Assembly (NCBI RefSeq): GCF_001424425.1
Contig: NZ_LMPT01000001.1
Location: forward strand, 546,137-610,136
Direction of reading: 5' to 3'
Source of the DNA: Acidovorax sp. Leaf191
Lineage (GTDB): Bacteria; Pseudomonadota; Gammaproteobacteria; Burkholderiales; Burkholderiaceae_C
Length of the DNA stretch: 64,000 bases
Of this stretch, positions 60,450 to 64,000 are shown piece by piece. The notes under the pieces were generated by a model, which ran no database searches, was not told the DNA's origin, and saw only the letters and a program-made list of their open reading frames with translations. The first letter of the stretch is position 1, and each line of letters opens with the position of its first letter. A program made the translations under genes and the position numbers.

Positions 60450-60516
60450 GCCTCCTTGCGCGCAGCGCGCAAGACGAAGAGGGAGGCAGCGCAGTCGCTC
60501 AGGGGGTTGTTCTTCT
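60450..60516. repeat. Palindromic repeat between yajC and secD
   Basis: CTTGCGCGC-A-GCGCGCAAG (60455-60473) is a perfect 9-bp hairpin enclosed by GCCTCC...GGAGGC (60450-60487). It runs into GCGCAGTCGCTCAGGGGG, which resembles the element at 48977-48998. Non-coding, in the 184-nt space between yajC and secD. Confidence 0.65.
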
Positions 60517-60852
60517 TCACTTCACCGAGCCCTTGGGCAGGACTTGCACGACAGCGCTGCGCTGCAGTTGCACTTCCACGCCACTGGCGATCTCGATGTG
60601 CAGGAAACCTTCGGACAGGCGCGTCACCTTGCCGACGATGCCGCCCGAGGTAGCCACTTCGTCGCCCTTGGCGATGGCGTCGATCATGGCGCGGTGCTCC
60701 TTCTGGCGCTTCATCTGGGGCCGGATCATGACGAAGTACAAGACCACGAACATGAGAACCAGGGGCAGCATGCTCGTCAGCGAGGACATCATGCCGCCGC
60801 CGCCAGCGGCTGCGGCGGGTGCGGTCTGGGCAAAAGCGGAAGAAATAAACAC
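60517..60852 (-). CDS. yajC: Preprotein translocase accessory subunit YajC
   Basis: 111 residues from GTG 60852, preceded by GGAG seven nt upstream. A short N-terminal segment (FISSAFAQTAPAAAAGGGG), one membrane helix (about 24-46, LPLVLMFVVLYFVMIRPQ), and a cytoplasmic domain with KRQKEHRAMIDAIAKGDEV, SGGIVGKV. YajC joins SecDF in the translocon holocomplex. tgt and queA, usually upstream, are not visible; the upstream DNA is the accessory array. Confidence 0.95.
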   Translation of the reverse strand: MFISSAFAQTAPAAAAGGGGMMSSLTSMLPLVLMFVVLYFVMIRPQMKRQKEHRAMIDAIAKGDEVATSGGIVGKVTRLSEGFLHIEIASGVEVQLQRSAVVQVLPKGSVK

Positions 60853-61040
60853 GGGTGGCACTCCACAACGGATGGTCAAAATACACAAAAACCGCCCACG
60901 CAGGCGCCTGGGCGCCCGCCAAGGCGGAACAGGACATTGTATGCGGCCCCCCGCCTGCGCCCCAAGGGCGAAGACCCAAGCCCGCGCCGGGTGTTTGCTG
61001 CACAGGCGCTGCAGGCAGGGTGGTTGCATCCATATGAATA

Positions 61041-61094
61041 AAAATGGCCGCTAACGCTTGATGGGTAAGCGCTAGAAGCTCCTTAATTCATAGC
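61041..61094. repeat. Dispersed palindromic element, copy C
   Basis: It begins AAAATGGCCGCTAACGCTTG, continues TAAGCGCTAGAAGCT and ends TTAATTCATAGC. Compared with copy A at 31884 it differs at only a handful of bases over ~54 nt. Its end directly joins the stem of the next terminator. Confidence 0.85.
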
Positions 61095-61119
61095 AAAAGG
61101 CCCGCGGGGTGCGGGGCCC
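61095..61119 (-). terminator. Intrinsic terminator after the hydrolase-like accessory gene
   Basis: On the minus strand GGGCCCCGC-ACCCC-GCGGGCC is followed by TTTTGC. One bulged base in the stem. It lies about 155 nt after the stop at 61275, separating the accessory array from yajC. Confidence 0.65.
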
Positions 61120-61274
61120 TGGGGTCGCAGATGCAGCCAGCAGGCTGGACTTCAAGCCGCCCGACGTCCGGTGAAGGCGCCTGCACCACCTCGGTACCTG
61201 GGCCATCAGCCAGTGTCATTCCGAGCGCGCCATCGTCAGGGGCGCTCTTTCGCTTGGCCATTGCCGCTGAGCGC

Positions 61275-62129
61275 TCAGCGCCCAGAAATACTCAGGCGCT
61301 TGTGGGTAAAGAAAGTATTACCTCCGAGAGTTTTGAACTGCACGAATTCGGGCGAAGGGGCGCTGCTACCGGCCGTTTTCCAAGCGAAAAGCCCCGTGGG
61401 GCTGGGATCAGGAGGCAGCGGTTCGGTTGCAGCAGCAAGTGCCGCTTCGTAGTACGCAACATATTTCGCGTGCCACTGTGTATTGGTAGCGTCATTAACG
61501 ATGGCCAACCGATCGTCGATCATTCTGCTTTTCTTGTTGGCGATGCTGGGGTAATGCGCAAAACCTTCAAACTGCACATTTCCGCGGTCGTTCGCAGTCA
61601 CGATATCCCTCAAGCTGCCTGCTCCTGCTGCCATGAATTCCTTGGCACTGCCGGACTCGAGCCGATTCACAATCACGCGGCGCATCATGCGCATAGCATC
61701 TTTGATTGCTTCAGGGCCAGTGATGTTGTAGCGTTTCCATTCCTGTGGATCCGGTACTTCCGCCAGAAAGAGCCGGATCAGCAACCCGGCATCGGAGTTC
61801 TGATCTGGAAAAGTCACCGCCTTGCTGACGTTGACACTCACCAGCGCGGGCGTCACCGTCAGTGTGGACATTCCCTCGCCACGATTTGATTTCAGCATCA
61901 GCTTGGCATTGCCCGCGCTGCGTGCAGTGACCTCGAAAGTCCACGAGTCTGCGCGGCTGTTGTGCGTGTTGCTCGTGAGCTCCAGCACATGGGGATAGTC
62001 ACTCACGGCCACCAGTGTGTAGCGCTTGTCGATGGCTTCCAGCTTGACGCGCAGAACGTTACCCTCCACAAGGTCAACCGCCCCAGGCACAGGGCTGCCG
62101 TAGGCGTATTTCAATAAGGCGTTTGGCAT
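61275..62129 (-). CDS. Accessory protein with cell-wall-hydrolase-like (SleB-like) features
   Basis: 284 residues, no signal peptide. The N-terminal ~100 residues are beta-rich (GNVLRVKLEAIDKRYTLVAV, STLTVTPALVSVNV), like an Ig-type module. The C-terminal part has RLFLAEVPD with Glu124, VIVNRL (152-157), SLRDIVTAN, QFEGF (186-190) and LFAWKTAGS, an order that loosely resembles SleB/Hydrolase_2 cell-wall hydrolases. It starts 36 nt after a secreted ~200-residue gene and has a terminator downstream. Base composition is lower in GC than the flanks. An antibacterial effector is possible; the family call is tentative. Confidence 0.6.
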   Translation of the reverse strand: MPNALLKYAYGSPVPGAVDLVEGNVLRVKLEAIDKRYTLVAVSDYPHVLELTSNTHNSRADSWTFEVTARSAGNAKLMLKSNRGEGMSTLTVTPALVSVNVSKAVTFPDQNSDAGLLIRLFLAEVPDPQEWKRYNITGPEAIKDAMRMMRRVIVNRLESGSAKEFMAAGAGSLRDIVTANDRGNVQFEGFAHYPSIANKKSRMIDDRLAIVNDATNTQWHAKYVAYYEAALAAATEPLPPDPSPTGLFAWKTAGSSAPSPEFVQFKTLGGNTFFTHKRLSISGR

Positions 62130-62165
62130 GTAATTCCTCCCCTTGCTGATCGATATTTTTTTGAA

Positions 62166-62756
62166 CTATTGCGCTGACTTAGCAGGCTTGAATGCAGGAA
62201 TTCTCACTTGGACACCCACTCGCTGACACTGAGCGAGCTTGTGATTGACCCAAGGGCGGCTGACCAGAAAGGTGCTGGTACCTATGTCTTCGTCGGTCGG
62301 GACCACGCCTGTTTTGAGATTGATCCCGCCACTGGCATAAGCCAGCGCATGTCCCGCCGTCACTGGGTCCAGAGCTGGATCTGACCGATAACGTTGCCCA
62401 TCTTTTACGGAGTTGATTTGTTGAAGATAGGCGCCTTCATGCCAAATCATCCATAAGAGAGTTTCATCGCTGTCACCCGCACCTTCAGCCTTGAACGCCT
62501 GTTGTACGAAGCAAAACGTGTTCAGGTACCCGTTGGCTTCTTCCTCTGCAAGATAGGAGCGCAGCGTAGTCCGGCTCGGCATTCTTCGGGGGTCGGGCCT
62601 GGAGAACTTGGGGTCGATGGCCGGATAGGGGTTGGGCTGCGAAGGAGGTGCTGCTGCCGTAGCAGGTTCCGCGGCGGTGGCAGTGGCCGCGGCGGTCAAC
62701 GCGAACGCCAGCGCAAGGCTGGCGGAAACCCGGTATGCAAAGGTGGTGGTCTGCAT
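62166..62756 (-). CDS. Secreted protein of a tandem family, copy 1
   Basis: 196 residues from ATG 62756, with a signal peptide (to about TATAAEPA). The mature part carries the family pattern shared with the next two genes: PYPAIDPKFSRPDPRRMPSR, TTLRSYL, NTFCFVQQAFK, MIWHEG, VVPTDEDIGTSTFLVSRPWV and HKLAQCQRVGVQVRIPAF. Two conserved Cys may form a disulfide. Family unknown to me. The periplasmic location and tandem copies upstream of a hydrolase-like gene suggest immunity proteins. Confidence 0.78.
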   Translation of the reverse strand: MQTTTFAYRVSASLALAFALTAAATATAAEPATAAAPPSQPNPYPAIDPKFSRPDPRRMPSRTTLRSYLAEEEANGYLNTFCFVQQAFKAEGAGDSDETLLWMIWHEGAYLQQINSVKDGQRYRSDPALDPVTAGHALAYASGGINLKTGVVPTDEDIGTSTFLVSRPWVNHKLAQCQRVGVQVRIPAFKPAKSAQ

Positions 62757-62922
62757 GGTCTGGCACCGCTTCGATGGGAGAGGCACTATAGAGCCGGGCG
62801 AACACGGAAATATCGAATGCTGGCCGCCTAAGCGCTGGTCAACTTGTCATTGATCTATTTGCGTCGTTTGCACTGTTTTTTAGAGCACTTTCCGCCGATG
62901 GTGGGCGCTTGGATTGAGCGTC

Positions 62923-63523
62923 TTAAAACGCATCGCGCGGCACGGGCGGGCGGAGTGTGGAAATACGGATTCGGGCACCTACCCGCCGACACTGGGCGAG
63001 CTTGTGGTCAACCCAAGCGCGGCTGACCAGAAAGGTACTCCCACGGATGTCATCGTCAGTCGGGACGACATCTGTCTTGAGGTTCACGATGCCGGTGGCG
63101 GATGCCATCGACCGCCCCCCTTGTAGCGTCATCGAGTGCGGGATCGGGTCGATAGCGTTGCCCCTGCGGGACGGTGTTGACATCCTGAATGGTCATCCCC
63201 TCATGCGAGATCATCCACACCACGCTCTCGCCTTTTTCATCAGGGCGGCGCGGCTTGAATGATTGCTGAACGAAGCAGAAAGTATTCGCTTGCATGGTTC
63301 CCTCCATTTTGCTCAGCAACGCGCGCAGCGTGGCGCGGCCAGGCATTCGGTGGGCATCGGGCTTGGAGAACGAGGGGTCGATTGCGGGATAGCGCATGTC
63401 GGCCGGAGCGGAAGCTGTTCCCGCAAGGGATGCGCCAATTGCCGCAGGTATCCCTGCAGTCAAAACAAAAGCCAGCGCAGTGATGGCGTGTATGAGGCAT
63501 GCAGTGCAGGGCATGGGCCGCAT
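62923..63523 (-). pseudogene. Secreted tandem-family protein, copy 2, frameshifted
   Basis: The 5' frame (63523 to about 63120) encodes a signal peptide and the family pattern up to RYRPDPALDDATRG; the 3' frame (about 63120 to 62923) resumes with GRSMASATGIVNLKT, VVPTDDDIRGSTFLVSRAWV and HKLAQCRRVGARIRI. The two frames meet at a run of six C (63115-63120). The intact copy 3 has one base fewer between the equivalent codons, so a +1 slip in the C run best explains it. Sequencing error cannot be excluded. Confidence 0.8.
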
Positions 63524-63547
63524 GCTTTCGTGTCGCTCGCTACATTC

Positions 63548-64000
63548 TCAGGAGGTGTGGCGCGGCACAGTTGGGCGAAATGCGGGGATGCGCACTCGGG
63601 TGCCCACACGCCGGCACTGAGTGAACATGTGATCGACCCAGGGGCGGCTCACGAGAAACGTGCTGCCACCGACGTCCTCGTCAGTTGGAACCACGCTGGT
63701 CGTAAGGTCCACCGTGCCGGTTCCGTGAGCCATTGACCGCCCCTCTGCCACTTCATCCAGCGCATCGTCGCGCTCAAAGCGCTCTCCAGGGCCCAAAAGA
63801 TTGACGAGGTGGATGGACTTCCCCTCATTCCAGATCATCGACAACACGCTCAACCCCGGCTCAGCCGTATCTGGCGCATCCAGCCGCCGCTGCACAAAGC
63901 AGAACGTGTTCGACTGCCGGTGGCTTTTCATTTCGCTCAAAAACGACCGCAGCGTGGTCCGGCTCGGCATTCTTCGGTCGTCGGGCTTGGAGAACGCCGG
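63548..64000 (-). CDS. Secreted tandem-family protein, copy 3 (5' end outside window)
   Basis: At least 151 codons to the window edge, running without a stop into the upstream PAFSKPDDRRMPSRTTLRSFL sequence, so the ATG at 63970 is internal. It shares SKPDDRRMPSRTTLRS, NTFCFVQRRLD, SMIWNEGKSIH, VVPTDEDVGGSTFLVSRPWV and RRVGTRVRIPAFRP with copies 1 and 2. It ends 24 nt before copy 2. The signal peptide must lie beyond position 64000. Confidence 0.8.
   Translation of the reverse strand, partial: PAFSKPDDRRMPSRTTLRSFLSEMKSHRQSNTFCFVQRRLDAPDTAEPGLSVLSMIWNEGKSIHLVNLLGPGERFERDDALDEVAEGRSMAHGTGTVDLTTSVVPTDEDVGGSTFLVSRPWVDHMFTQCRRVGTRVRIPAFRPTVPRHTS

Larger units (their letters stand above)
60853..61274. 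other. Intergenic region upstream of yajC
   Basis: 422 nt with no gene I can support. It holds copy C of the dispersed element (61041-61094) fused to a terminator (61095-61119), and should contain the yajC-secDF promoter nearer 60860-60900. It marks the junction between the housekeeping sec genes and the accessory array. Confidence 0.6.

Overview
The window is a GC-rich bacterial chromosome segment, most like Acidovorax or a close relative in the Comamonadaceae (Betaproteobacteria, Burkholderiales). The evidence is very GC-rich codon use, the fmt-def-LysM-dprA and yajC-secD-secF blocks, the ssb/MFS/uvrA neighbourhood, a stand-alone TctC-type binding protein, and intergenic repeats of a kind I associate with this family. 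I see no rRNA, tRNA, insertion sequence or CRISPR array.

Layout. 1-7420: a cellulose synthase operon (3' end of bcsA, bcsB, bcsC; no bcsZ), closed by a strong terminator. 7.6-13.5 kb: a duplicated-domain lipoprotein, a Bax-inhibitor-1-like membrane protein, a two-TM membrane protein, ssb and an MFS transporter. 13.8-23.8 kb: a tightly packed minus-strand operon of nine genes. In transcription order these are APS kinase (cysC), an Asp/Asn beta-hydroxylase-like 2-oxoglutarate oxygenase, a sulfotransferase, a GNAT acetyltransferase, three phage-tail-collar (microcystin-dependent-protein-like) paralogues, a second sulfotransferase, and a 1453-residue secreted protein with a DUF4347 caspase-like head, FN3/Ig-like repeats and an IPTL-CTERM-like sorting tail. 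It sits between the MFS gene and uvrA, two genes I expect to be neighbours, and is the best candidate for an undescribed system. 24.0-27.1 kb: uvrA. 27.2-28.5 kb: a low-GC pair (DUF6402-like protein plus a small membrane protein), probably acquired.

28.5-36.7 kb: a secreted alpha/beta hydrolase, an OmpR/EnvZ-type two-component pair preceded by a phased array of half-sites, and a sigma-54 activator divergent from an acetaldehyde-type aldehyde dehydrogenase with a DUF779 partner. 36.7-47.4 kb: a chemoreceptor, thioesterase plus EamA exporter, a branched-chain-amino-acid-type binding protein, LysR/TctC/aspartoacylase-like genes, pyrF, and two overlapping lipoprotein genes, one FlgO-like. 47.6-60.9 kb: housekeeping genes (pgk, azlCD-fmt, a BamE/OmlA-like lipoprotein gene with def, LysM, dprA, DUF1631, yajC-secD-secF). 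61.3-64.0 kb: an accessory array with a protein resembling a cell-wall hydrolase preceded by at least three tandem copies of a secreted ~200-residue family, one frameshifted and one running off the window. This looks like an effector with duplicated periplasmic immunity proteins, but that is inference.

Non-coding structure is rich. A ~50-bp dispersed palindromic element occurs at 31884, 36721 (where it supplies the stop codon of a chemoreceptor gene) and 61041, with possible fragments at 9474 and inside fmt at 50380. There are other hairpin repeats at 36095, 48965 and 60450, three short tandem repeats (9 bp x5, 8 bp x8, 4 bp x7), and four convincing intrinsic terminators.
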